Positions 6,059-13,983 of a DNA stretch of 37,435 nt are shown piece by piece (within the stretch, counting starts at the first letter, position 1; each line of letters starts with the position of its first letter). The translations under genes were made by a program, and so were the position numbers. This stretch comes from Streptomyces sp. S3(2020) (GTDB taxonomy: Bacteria; Actinomycetota; Actinomycetes; Streptomycetales; Streptomycetaceae): the NCBI RefSeq assembly GCF_013044505.1, contig NZ_JABERD010000086.1:1-37435 (forward strand). Direction: 5' to 3'. Below the pieces are notes generated by a model. The model did not search any database. It had not been told where the DNA came from and was given only the letters and a program-made list of their open reading frames with translations.

Positions 6059-8086
6059 CTACGGCAACTTCAGAGTCAACGCCGACTGCAGTGCCGCCGG
6101 CGTGGTCCAGGCCGAGCGCCGGCCCGCGTACGCCGTGCCGAAGGTGGTCGTGCCGAGCAGGAGTTGCTGCTTGGTGCCCTCCGGGGCCGTCACCGGGATC
6201 TGGGTCCCGCTCGGGGCCGTGATCGTGACCGTCGTGCCGACCCGGTACGCCGTGACCTTGCCGGAGGCCAGCGCGGCCTGCCAGGTGGCGCGGCGCTGGA
6301 GTTCGGTGCCGATGGCGGCCTGGGCGAGGTTCTGGACCGGGGTGTTGTCGGCGAAGAGCGCCCGGTAGTCCGCGAGCACCTTGTTCAGGACCGGGTAGAG
6401 GGTCCGGTCCTCGGCCAGGTTGGACTGGTGGGCGTAGTGCGGCCGCGGGTCGTTGCCGATGGCGTGGCCGAGGGCGGTGCGGGCCTCCTGGGGGACGATG
6501 TACGACGTGTAGCCCGTGGCCGGGTCGAGCGGCTCGGCCAGGCAGGTGGAGGACGGGTTGTTCTCGCAGATGCCGCTGCCGCCGTCGGCCGCCGAGGCGT
6601 AGATCCAGTTGTACTCGTCGGCCATCTCGGCGTTCGTGCCCACGTTGTAGTACACGTTCATCGGGTAGCGGGGCACGGTCAGTGTGCTGCTGCCGACCGA
6701 ACGCTGGTCGGGTTCGCGGGAGTTGTCGGAGGCGGTCCACTTGATGGCGTTGTCGGCGAGGGCGCCGGCGAGGTTCGGGTTGTCGTTCGGCTGCTGCGGC
6801 AGCGTCTTCAGGCCCGAGTGCTCGCCCGTGACCAGCTCGGCGCGGGTCAGCGGAAGGCCCTTGGCGACACCCCAGTTGTAGTTGTCGCGGATCTCCGCGG
6901 AGATGTCGGCCCGGCTCATGTAGCGGGTCGTGCCGTTGGTGTTCTTCGCGCAGCTCCACGGCACCGTGGAGGTGTCCTGGACGCAGCCCAGGAACTTGTG
7001 CGTGTAGGTGTGGTTGATCCAGCGGTACTTGGCCTTGTCGGCGAGCAGCTGGGTGGCGAAGGCGTCCGTGCCGCCGTGCTCGGTCTTCCACTCCTCGCCG
7101 GAACCGGCGTTGTAGACCATGTCGAGCGTGAAGCCCTGTTGCTGCTGCCACTGGGCGGCGTAGACCGCGTCGGCGGCGGTCATCCGGATCGGGGTCGTCC
7201 CCTCGCCCTCGCCGCCCGCGCAGTCGAAGTCGCCGGGAGTGCAGTTGCGTTCGCTGTCCCAGCGGGCGTCGGGGGCGAAGACGTCGTCGACGTGCACGGC
7301 GAAGTAGTTGCGGGCCTGTCCCAGGTGCATTCCTTGGGTCAGCCACTCGACGATGCCTCGGGCGAGCACCCGGAACTGCTGCTGGTACTGGTTGTAGGCG
7401 AAGGTCACGACGAGTTCGCGGCGCCCGTCGTGGACGTACTCGCCGATGAGGCTGCCGCGGCCCGAGCCGCCGGGCACGGCGGTGTCGACATAGCTGGTGA
7501 AGCCCGCCCCCGGGGTGGCCACGTAGCCGTAACTCTCCATCACCGACGGGGAGTTGTCCTCGAAGGTGAGGGTGCCGTCGAGGTATCCGAAGTACCCCGA
7601 CCGGCCGGCGGCCGTGATGCCCGCCGCCTGTCCGTCCAGCGAGCCGGAGTAGCTGCTGTACTCCAGGCCGACACCCGGGTGCGCCCAGGTGTAGGCGTCG
7701 ACCTGCGGGATGCCGTACGTCTTCTCGTACGTCTCCAGCGCGGTCTGTTCGGCCGAACCGGCGCCGAACGGGGCCTCGTTGGGCAGGACGACGCCCTGGT
7801 ACTTGGCCCGGGGCGTGCCGTTGACCGTGTCGCTGAGGAACGCGGCCGTGATGGCGGGGCGGTTCGCGTCGTTCAGGTCGACGGTGGTGTACGGGATGCC
7901 CGTGCTCTTCAGCTGGGCGGTGATGGCCTGGACGGGGCTGTCGCCGTTGTCCACGACCAGTACTTTGAGATCGATGCGCGGCGTCACCGCTGCCGACGCA
8001 CCTGGTGCTCCGAGCCCCAACGCCAGTAGCCCGGCGGTGGTCAGGGCAGCGGCCGCGCCTCTCCATCTGAGCGCACTCTGCGCCAT
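6059..8086 (-). CDS. Secreted polysaccharide deacetylase, Agd3/PelA-deacetylase-like (CE18-like)
   Basis: The 675-residue protein starts at an ATG nine bases after a GGAGG site and has a signal peptide (MAQSALRWRGAAAALTTAGL... with cleavage near ASA, about residue 32). An N-terminal Rossmann-like region (KVLVVDNGDSPVQAI, about 41-55; QGVVLPNEAPFG, 97-108) precedes a NodB-like deacetylase domain. That domain has HVDD at 265-268 (the metal and base aspartates) and HTYTH at 359-363 (the HxxxH metal pair). This layout resembles Agd3, which deacetylates galactosaminogalactan in Aspergillus, and the PelA deacetylase region. It would remove acetyl groups from the secreted polymer to make it cationic and adhesive. 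It is the first gene of the operon. A longer reading frame reaches 8149, but that start lacks the ribosome site and signal-peptide logic. Confidence 0.88.
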   Translation of the reverse strand: MAQSALRWRGAAAALTTAGLLALGLGAPGASAAVTPRIDLKVLVVDNGDSPVQAITAQLKSTGIPYTTVDLNDANRPAITAAFLSDTVNGTPRAKYQGVVLPNEAPFGAGSAEQTALETYEKTYGIPQVDAYTWAHPGVGLEYSSYSGSLDGQAAGITAAGRSGYFGYLDGTLTFEDNSPSVMESYGYVATPGAGFTSYVDTAVPGGSGRGSLIGEYVHDGRRELVVTFAYNQYQQQFRVLARGIVEWLTQGMHLGQARNYFAVHVDDVFAPDARWDSERNCTPGDFDCAGGEGEGTTPIRMTAADAVYAAQWQQQQGFTLDMVYNAGSGEEWKTEHGGTDAFATQLLADKAKYRWINHTYTHKFLGCVQDTSTVPWSCAKNTNGTTRYMSRADISAEIRDNYNWGVAKGLPLTRAELVTGEHSGLKTLPQQPNDNPNLAGALADNAIKWTASDNSREPDQRSVGSSTLTVPRYPMNVYYNVGTNAEMADEYNWIYASAADGGSGICENNPSSTCLAEPLDPATGYTSYIVPQEARTALGHAIGNDPRPHYAHQSNLAEDRTLYPVLNKVLADYRALFADNTPVQNLAQAAIGTELQRRATWQAALASGKVTAYRVGTTVTITAPSGTQIPVTAPEGTKQQLLLGTTTFGTAYAGRRSAWTTPAALQSALTLKLP

Positions 8087-8430
8087 TGTGTGTGTCCTCC
8101 CCCAGAAGATCCCCTTGTGGTAAATCCAAGGAGGATCAGTGGAAATCATGCAAAGCGGTGAGCGGGGTGCTCACCGGAACACGAGGAGTGTGACTGAGGT
8201 CACCGGGAGTAAGGATTGAGAAGTGGCCATGACGCCACTCACAGGTGAACGCCCGTAGGAATGAGCGAACCAGCCATACGCGCGTAGGCTCGTTCCGGGT
8301 GTTCATCGACGGGGTGAAGGCCCCGGACGAAGCCACCCCTCGACACGGATCTAGGGTCGGCTGTCGGGCCCGGTCGACCCACCCACACTCGACCAACTGA
8401 ACTTCACATCGGAAGCGAGATTTCACCACC
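8087..8430. promoter_or_regulatory. Divergent control region between the polysaccharide operon and pepA
   Basis: This 344-base gene-free region must hold the start signals for both the minus-strand exopolysaccharide operon and pepA. Two inverted repeats stand out. One is an 8-bp perfect pair, CGGTGAGC / GCTCACCG, at 8156-8163 and 8169-8176, which looks like an operator. The other is an imperfect hairpin at 8108-8137 just upstream of the GGGGGAGG ribosome site of the deacetylase gene. The pepA leader ends with a GGAAGCGAG-type ribosome site. I could not pick convincing -35/-10 pairs for either direction. Confidence 0.45.
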
Positions 8431-9951
8431 GTGACTGCTCTCACTCTCAGCACCGCCGCGGCGCCCGGCCTGCGGGCCGACGCGATCGTGATCGGTGTCG
8501 CCAAGGGCGCCAAGGGCCCGGTCGTAGCACCGGGTGCCGAGGCCGTGGACAAGGCCTACGACGGCAGCCTCGCCGGTGTCCTGGAGACCCTCGGTGCCTC
8601 CGGCGCCGAGGGCGAGGTGACGAAGCTGCCGGCGCCGGCCGGCTTCAAGACCCCCCTCGTGGTGGCGGTGGGGCTCGGCCCTGAGCCCGAGAAGGACTCC
8701 TCCTTCGACTCCGAGGCGCTCCGCCGTGCCGCCGGTGCCGCCGCCCGCGTGCTGACCGGCGCCAAGAAGGCCGCGTTCGCGCTGCCGCTGGCGGACGCCG
8801 CCGACGCCGGCGCGATCGCCGAGGGCGCTCTCCTCGGCGCGTACTCCTTCGACGCGTACAAGGAGAACGCCAAGGACCCCAAGAACGGCAAGGCGCCCCT
8901 CGCGGAGGTCGCCCTCCTCGGCGGCAAGCCGCGCGACAAGGCGTACAAGGCGGCCGTCGAGCGCGCCCTCGCGGTCACCGAGGAGCTCAACCGGGCCCGT
9001 GACCTCGTCAACACCCCGCCGAACGACCTGTACCCGGAGGCCTTCGCGGCCGTCGCGCAGGCCGCGGCCAAGGAGCACGGCATCAAGGTGCAGGTGCTCG
9101 ACGAGAAGGCACTGCTCAAGGGCGGCTACGGCGGCATCCTGGGCGTCGGCGGCGGCTCGGAGGCGGCGCCACGGCTGGTGAAGCTGTCGTACACCTCCGC
9201 CAAGGCGCAGAAGCACCTCGCGCTCGTCGGCAAGGGCATCACCTACGACTCGGGCGGCATCTCGCTCAAGCCGGCCGGTCACAACGAGACGATGAAGTGC
9301 GACATGAGCGGTGCGGCGGCGGTCTTCGCGGCCATCGTGGCCGTCGCGCGGCTCGGGCTGGAGGTGAACGTCACCGCGTGGCTGGCGCTCGCCGAGAACA
9401 TGCCGTCGGGTTCCGCGGTGCGGCCGGGTGACGTGCTGCGGATGTACAGCGGCAAGACCGTCGAGGTGCTCAACACCGACGCCGAGGGCCGGCTGGTCCT
9501 CGCGGACGCGCTGTGGGCGGCCTCCGCGGAGAAGCCGGACGCGATCGTCGACGTGGCGACGCTGACCGGCGCGATGATGCTGGCGCTGGGCAACCGGACG
9601 TTCGGGATCATGGCGAACGACGACGCGTTCCGCTCCGCGGTGTACGAGGCGGCGGCCGAGGTGGGCGAGCCCTCCTGGCCGATGCCGCTGCCGGAGCACC
9701 TGCGCAAGGGGATGGACTCCCCCACGGCCGACATCGCGAACATGGGCGAGCGGATGGGTGGCGGGCTGGTCGCCGGGCTCTTCCTGCGCGAGTTCGTCGG
9801 CGAGGGCATCACCTGGGCGCACCTCGACATCGCGGGTCCGGCGTTCAACGAGGGCGGGCCGTTCGGGTACACGCCCAAGGGCGGTACGGGCACCGCTGTG
9901 CGGACGCTGGTGCGGCTGGCGGAGCTGACGGCCGCGGGCGACCTGGGGTGA
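8431..9951 (+). CDS. pepA: Leucyl aminopeptidase PepA (M17 family)
   Basis: This is a cytosolic hexameric aminopeptidase that removes N-terminal residues, especially leucine, from peptides using two metal ions. The 506-residue length is normal. The catalytic half has GKGITYDSGGISLKP (about 267-281) and MKCDMSGAAA (metal-binding Lys and Asp residues), then the M17 signature NTDAEGRL at about 348-355 with LADAL after it. The N-terminal half is the usual regulatory domain. The GTG start at 8431 follows a weak GGAAGCGAG ribosome site. It is a single gene, divergent from the polysaccharide operon. The gap before lpd contains a repeat element but no clear terminator. Confidence 0.96.
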   Translation: MTALTLSTAAAPGLRADAIVIGVAKGAKGPVVAPGAEAVDKAYDGSLAGVLETLGASGAEGEVTKLPAPAGFKTPLVVAVGLGPEPEKDSSFDSEALRRAAGAAARVLTGAKKAAFALPLADAADAGAIAEGALLGAYSFDAYKENAKDPKNGKAPLAEVALLGGKPRDKAYKAAVERALAVTEELNRARDLVNTPPNDLYPEAFAAVAQAAAKEHGIKVQVLDEKALLKGGYGGILGVGGGSEAAPRLVKLSYTSAKAQKHLALVGKGITYDSGGISLKPAGHNETMKCDMSGAAAVFAAIVAVARLGLEVNVTAWLALAENMPSGSAVRPGDVLRMYSGKTVEVLNTDAEGRLVLADALWAASAEKPDAIVDVATLTGAMMLALGNRTFGIMANDDAFRSAVYEAAAEVGEPSWPMPLPEHLRKGMDSPTADIANMGERMGGGLVAGLFLREFVGEGITWAHLDIAGPAFNEGGPFGYTPKGGTGTAVRTLVRLAELTAAGDLG

Positions 9952-10000
9952 CCTTCGCCTGAGAGCTCGATCGCTGAGGGGCGTGGGCGAGTGCGGACCA

Positions 10001-10058
10001 GTCGTGGCTGGTCGCGCCCGCGCGGCGGAGCCGCATATCGATACAGCCCCGCGCCCCT
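10001..10058. repeat. Dispersed palindromic repeat, long form
   Basis: The copy starts GTCGTGGCTGGTCGCGCCCG and ends ATCGATACAGCCCCGCGCCC. It is almost identical to the copy at 5988-6047: both carry the extra internal segment with GCGGCGG and ATCGATACAG that short copies lack. It lies directly after pepA. Confidence 0.8.
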
Positions 10059-10088
10059 TACGCGTCTCACCGCGGCCCCTGCCCGAAA

Positions 10089-10125
10089 GTGAGCTGCTCA
10101 CATGTGAGCGTGTGGTGTCTCACAC
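10089..10125. promoter_or_regulatory. Overlapping palindromes upstream of lpd, candidate operator
   Basis: GTGAGC-T-GCTCAC (10089-10101) shares its right arm with the perfect 14-bp palindrome GCTCACATGTGAGC (10096-10109), and GTGTGGTGTCTCACAC follows directly. Repeated GTGAG half-sites in alternating orientation are what a dimeric repressor would bind. The site is about 170-190 bases before the lpd start. The regulator is unknown; the GntR protein encoded at 13984 is a candidate only because it is nearby. Confidence 0.5.
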
Positions 10126-10280
10126 CCCGGCCCGGCGTCTCGTTCTCCTCCGACAAGTGCGAAGATGGGGCTCGGCAGGACAGGGCCCCCACCACAGGGC
10201 CGAAGAAAGAGCGGCCGGACACCAGCCGCCGCGCGGTCACTGCAGACCGGCGTACGGCGCACATGCATGGAGGACGTGAC

Positions 10281-11669
10281 GTGGCGAACGACGCCAGCAC
10301 CGTTTTCGACCTAGTGATCCTCGGCGGTGGCAGTGGCGGTTACGCCGCGGCCCTGCGCGGGGCGCAGCTGGGGCTTGACGTCGCCCTGATCGAGAAGGAC
10401 AAGGTCGGCGGTACCTGCCTGCACCGAGGGTGCATCCCCACCAAGGCCCTGCTGCACGCGGGCGAGATCGCCGACCAGGCCCGCGAGAGCGAGCAGTTCG
10501 GTGTGAAGGCCACGTTCGAGGGCATCGACATCGCCGGGGTCCACAAGTACAAGGACGGGGTCATCTCCGGCCTGTACAAGGGCCTCCAGGGGCTTGTCGC
10601 CTCCCGCAAGGTGACGTACATCGAGGGTGAGGGGCGACTCTCCTCCCCGACCTCCGTCGACGTGAACGGCCAGCGCATCCAGGGCCGCCACATCCTCCTC
10701 GCGACCGGCTCCGTGCCGAAGTCGCTGCCGGGCCTGGAGATCGACGGCAACCGGATCATCTCCTCGGACCACGCCCTCGTCCTGGACCGTGTGCCGAAGT
10801 CGGCCATCGTCCTCGGCGGCGGTGTCATCGGCGTCGAGTTCGCCTCCGCCTGGAAGTCCTTCGGGACCGACATCACCGTCATCGAGGGCCTCAAGCACCT
10901 CGTGCCGGTCGAGGACGAGAACTCCTCCAAGCTTCTTGAGCGCGCGTTCCGCAAGCGCGGCATCAAGTTCAACCTGGGCACCTTCTTCTCGAAGGCCGAG
11001 TACACCGCCGACGGCGTCAAGGTCACCCTCGCCGACGGCAAGGAGTTCGAGGCCGAGCTCCTGCTCGTCGCCGTCGGCCGCGGCCCGGTCTCCGCCGGTC
11101 TCGGTTACGAGGAGCAGGGCGTCGCGATGGACCGCGGCTACGTCCTGGTCGACGAGTACATGCGGACGAACGTCCCCACCATCTCCGCCGTCGGCGACCT
11201 GGTCCCGACGCTCCAGCTCGCGCACGTCGGCTTCGCCGAGGGCATCCTGGTGGCGGAGCGTCTGGCCGGTCTCAAGGCCGTCCCGATCGACTACGACGGT
11301 GTCCCCCGCGTGACCTACTGCCACCCGGAGGTCGCCTCCGTCGGTATCACCGAGGCCAAGGCCAAGGAGATCTACGGTGCGGACAAGGTCGTCGCTCTGA
11401 AGTACAACCTGGCGGGCAACGGCAAGAGCAAGATCCTCCAGACCGCGGGCGAGATCAAGCTCGTCCAGGTCAAGGACGGTGCCGTGGTCGGCGTCCACAT
11501 GGTCGGCGACCGCATGGGCGAGCAGGTCGGCGAAGCCCAGCTGATCTACAACTGGGAAGCGCTGCCGGCCGAGGTCGCCCAGCTCATCCACGCCCACCCG
11601 ACGCAGAACGAGGCGCTCGGCGAGGCCCACCTGGCGCTGGCCGGCAAGCCGCTGCACGCGCACGACTGA
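10281..11669 (+). CDS. lpd: Dihydrolipoamide dehydrogenase (E3)
   Basis: E3 reoxidises the dihydrolipoyl groups of 2-oxoacid dehydrogenase complexes, passing electrons through FAD to NAD+. The 462-residue protein has the N-terminal FAD-binding GGGSGG (15-20) and the redox disulfide motif GGTCLHRGC (Cys46 and Cys51). It also has the NAD-binding VLGGGVIGVEFA and the C-terminal HAHPTQNE, whose His-Glu pair completes the active site. The GTG start at 10281 is preceded by GGAGG with a seven-base spacer; the frame is open further upstream but those starts lack a ribosome site. sucB begins 75 bases downstream with no terminator between, so the two are probably co-transcribed. Confidence 0.96.
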   Translation: MANDASTVFDLVILGGGSGGYAAALRGAQLGLDVALIEKDKVGGTCLHRGCIPTKALLHAGEIADQARESEQFGVKATFEGIDIAGVHKYKDGVISGLYKGLQGLVASRKVTYIEGEGRLSSPTSVDVNGQRIQGRHILLATGSVPKSLPGLEIDGNRIISSDHALVLDRVPKSAIVLGGGVIGVEFASAWKSFGTDITVIEGLKHLVPVEDENSSKLLERAFRKRGIKFNLGTFFSKAEYTADGVKVTLADGKEFEAELLLVAVGRGPVSAGLGYEEQGVAMDRGYVLVDEYMRTNVPTISAVGDLVPTLQLAHVGFAEGILVAERLAGLKAVPIDYDGVPRVTYCHPEVASVGITEAKAKEIYGADKVVALKYNLAGNGKSKILQTAGEIKLVQVKDGAVVGVHMVGDRMGEQVGEAQLIYNWEALPAEVAQLIHAHPTQNEALGEAHLALAGKPLHAHD

Positions 11670-11744
11670 CCCTCGGTCGACGACGCGTTTCCGCGACTTC
11701 GCGACGACACAGACTTCCGCAATTCGTAAGGAGCAACCGAAACC

Positions 11745-13011
11745 ATGGCGGTTTCCGTAACCCTTCCGGCGCTCGGCGAGAGCGTCACCGAGGGCACTGT
11801 CACCCGCTGGCTGAAGGCCGAGGGTGAGCGAGTAGAGGCCGACGAGCCACTGCTCGAGGTCTCGACCGACAAGGTCGACACCGAGATCCCCTCGCCCGCC
11901 GCCGGTGGCCTCCATCAAGGTCGCCGAGGACGAGACGGTCGAGGTCGGCGCCGAGCTGGCCGTCATCGGCGCCGCGGGTGCCGCTCCGGCCCCCGCGCCG
12001 GCCGCTCCGGCTCCGGTCGCGACCACCCCTGCCGCAGCCCCTGTCGCCACCTCCGGTGACGACGGTGCCTACGTGACCCCGCTGGTGCGCAAGCTCGCCG
12101 CCGAGCACGGTGTCGAGCTGGCCGCCGTCAAGGGCACCGGCGTCGGCGGTCGTATCCGCAAGCAGGACGTCATCGCCGCCGCCGAGGCCGCGAAGGCCGC
12201 CGCCGCTGCCCCGGCTCCGGCCGCCGCTGTGACTGCCGGAGGCCATGCCGCCCCCGCCGCCAAGAAGGCGCCGACCCTGGAGGCCTCCCCCCTCCGCGGC
12301 CAGACCGTCAAGATGCCGCGCATCCGCAAGGTCATCGGCGACAACATGGTCAAGGCGCTGCACGAGCAGGCGCAGCTGTCCTCGGTCGTCGAGGTCGACG
12401 TCACCCGCCTGATGAAGCTCCGCGGCCGCGCGAAGGACTCCTTCGCCGCCCGTGAGGGCGTCAAGCTCTCCCCGATGCCGTTCTTCGTCAAGGCCGCGGC
12501 CCAGGCACTGAAGGCGCACGCGCCCGTCAACGCCCGGATCAACGTGGACGAGGGCACGATCACCTACTTCGACACCGAGAACATCGGTATCGCGGTGGAC
12601 TCGGAGAAGGGCCTGATGACCCCGGTCATCAAGCACGCGGGCGACCTCAACATCGCCGGTATCGCGAAGGCCACGGCGGAGCTCGCCGGCAAGGTCCGCG
12701 CCAACAAGATCACGCCCGACGAGCTGTCCGGCGCGACCTTCACCATCTCCAACACCGGTTCGCGCGGTGCGCTCTTCGACACGATCATCGTGCCGCCGGG
12801 CCAGGTCGCGATCCTCGGCATCGGCGCCACGGTCAAGCGCCCGGCCGTCCTGGAGACGGAGGAGGGCACGGTCATCGCCGTCCGCGACATGACCTACCTG
12901 ACCCTCTCCTACGACCACCGTCTGGTGGACGGCGCCGACGCGGCCCGCTACCTGACCGCGGTCAAGGCGATCCTGGAGGCGGGCGAGTTCGAGGTCGAGC
13001 TCGGCCTCTGA
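11745..13011 (+). CDS. sucB: 2-oxoacid dehydrogenase E2 (SucB/AceF type), frameshifted as sequenced, one lipoyl domain
   Basis: E2 is the acyltransferase core that carries the lipoyl arm. From the ATG at 11745 (AAGGAG site upstream) the frame reads a normal lipoyl domain, ALGESVTEGTVTRW then EVSTDKVDTEIPSPAAG, with lipoylated Lys43. At about 11904-11907 the frame is lost. The sense continues in the +1 frame as ASIKVAEDETVEVGAELAVIG, as if 2 or 5 bases (the codons for Val-Leu or similar after PAAG) were missing. That frame then gives an Ala/Pro linker, a subunit-binding domain (AYVTPLVRKLAAEHGVELAA) and the catalytic domain ending with DHRLVDG, all intact to the stop. The total of about 420 residues is short for actinobacterial E2 proteins, which usually have two or more lipoyl domains. 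Collapse of near-identical domains in assembly is the likeliest cause. In actinobacteria this E2 may serve both pyruvate and 2-oxoglutarate dehydrogenase. Confidence 0.85.
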
Positions 13012-13029
13012 GCCCCCTTCGGAAGCAGT

Positions 13030-13067
13030 ACGGTGCCCCGTCCGGACCTCTCCGGGCGGGGCACCGT
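13030..13067. terminator. Rho-independent-like terminator after sucB
   Basis: A 16-bp stem with one mismatch (ACGGTGCCCCGTCCGG with CCGGGCGGGGCACCGT) around the six-base loop ACCTCT lies 18 bases after the sucB stop. It sits between two convergent genes, so it can serve both strands. No long T-run follows, which is usual for Streptomyces. Confidence 0.8.
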
Positions 13068-13072
13068 CGTGT

Positions 13073-13771
13073 TCACCGGGGCGTCAGCCGCTTGTCCGAC
13101 CAGTCCCAGAGCAGCTCTACCCACACGTTCGGGACGGACAGCTTGTCGGCGCGCGTCAGCCCCTTCGTGCGGTACGCCTTCAGGACGTCGTACGTCGCGT
13201 CGAGGCAGTCCCGGGAGGTCAGGTCGCCCGTCTTCGGGTCGAAGCCGACCAGGAAGCCGCGGGCCTCGACCTCGCGGATCATCGCCCGGGCCGCGGTCAC
13301 GTCGTACGTCGAGGAGTTCGTGCAGCGGTAGCGGCTGTACGGGTGCTCGGACTCGCCCGGGATGGGGGTCCCCCCGGTCGAGCGGAGCCGAGAGTGGGGG
13401 AGGGCGTCCCGGGACATCTCGCTGAGCATGCGGTCGTAGGACCCCTCCGCGTGCCACGCGCCGATGTCGCCGCCCGGCCGGGTGTAGAGCCTGCCGCTCG
13501 GGTTCTCCACCGCGCCGTAGACCCAGCGGTCGGTCCCCGCGACGCGGAAGCCCCAGCCGACGTGGCCGAACTTCTGGGCGCCGTCGGGCTTGACGAAGAC
13601 GCAGGCGCCACCGAGGCCGCCGGTGCCCGCCTGACCTGCGAGGCCGGTGATCGTTTCCTTGTCCGCCGGCTTCTGTGCCGCCCGCGTCGACGCGCCCTGG
13701 CAGCCCGCGAGGCCGATGATCGCGCCGATCACGGCCGCGACGGCCACTCCCCGGTGTCCCCCGATGTTCAT
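13073..13771 (-). CDS. Lipoprotein of unknown function, possible NlpC/P60-like fold
   Basis: The 232-residue protein begins MNIGGHRGVAVAAVIGAIIG and has a lipobox ending in Cys24 (GLAGC), so it should be a lipid-anchored extracellular protein. The mature part contains GGACVFVKPDG (54-64), FGHVGWGFRV (68-77) and SRYRCTNSSTYDV (146-158). The His of GHVGWGF with a later Cys recalls permuted NlpC/P60 (LRAT-like) proteins, but this is only a weak resemblance. Residues about 124-138 (LPHSRLRSTGGTPIP) are encoded by a GC-rich repeat that appears to have been inserted in frame. The gene is convergent with sucB across a terminator and divergent from the GntR gene. No function can be assigned. Confidence 0.8.
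   Translation of the reverse strand: MNIGGHRGVAVAAVIGAIIGLAGCQGASTRAAQKPADKETITGLAGQAGTGGLGGACVFVKPDGAQKFGHVGWGFRVAGTDRWVYGAVENPSGRLYTRPGGDIGAWHAEGSYDRMLSEMSRDALPHSRLRSTGGTPIPGESEHPYSRYRCTNSSTYDVTAARAMIREVEARGFLVGFDPKTGDLTSRDCLDATYDVLKAYRTKGLTRADKLSVPNVWVELLWDWSDKRLTPR
13362..13402. repeat. GC-rich palindromic repeat inside the lipoprotein gene
   Basis: The segment reads ATGGGGGTCCCCCC, then GGTCGAGCGGAGCCGAGAGT, then GGGGGAGG. It contains the self-complementary GGGGGTCCCCC and resembles an intergenic repeat common in Streptomyces genomes. Here it lies within the open reading frame, in phase, and encodes about 13-15 low-complexity residues (HSRLRSTGGTPI). It differs from the other repeat family in this window. 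Confidence 0.65.
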
Positions 13772-13983
13772 GCCATCCCCCCGTCGTGCGAAGGGGCACC
13801 GATGTGGGAACCCCTGCCGAACGCGACACTTCTCGGCGCCACGGGGTTCCGTGTCTTGACAGAAGTCGTCCGGCTGGGAGCGTGTAAGTCTCGTCTCACC
13901 TGCATGAAAGCGCCCCCGTGCGCCCCTCCGGGACGGGCACTCGGCCTTATTGTCTAAACGTCAAACGCCCTTAAGGAGCACTC

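Larger units (their letters stand above)
9952..10280. promoter_or_regulatory. pepA-lpd intergenic region with repeat and palindrome array
   Basis: This 329-base stretch contains no gene. Its left half carries a long-form copy of the dispersed repeat (10001-10058). Its right half has overlapping palindromes at 10089-10125, then the presumed promoter and leader of lpd ending in a GGAGG ribosome site at 10269-10273, seven bases before the GTG. I cannot place the lpd promoter with confidence. Confidence 0.5.

Noticed and set aside
11895..11910. Programmed frameshift in sucB
   Set aside because: No slippery run or stimulating structure is visible, and codons appear to be missing at the junction, which programmed shifting would not explain.
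10311..12918. Long minus-strand frames opposite lpd and sucB
   Set aside because: Compositional shadows without motifs or start signals.
11905..13011. GTG at 11905 as the true start of a shorter E2
   Set aside because: It would remove the lipoylated lysine and half of a lipoyl domain whose first half is intact just upstream, and it has no ribosome site.
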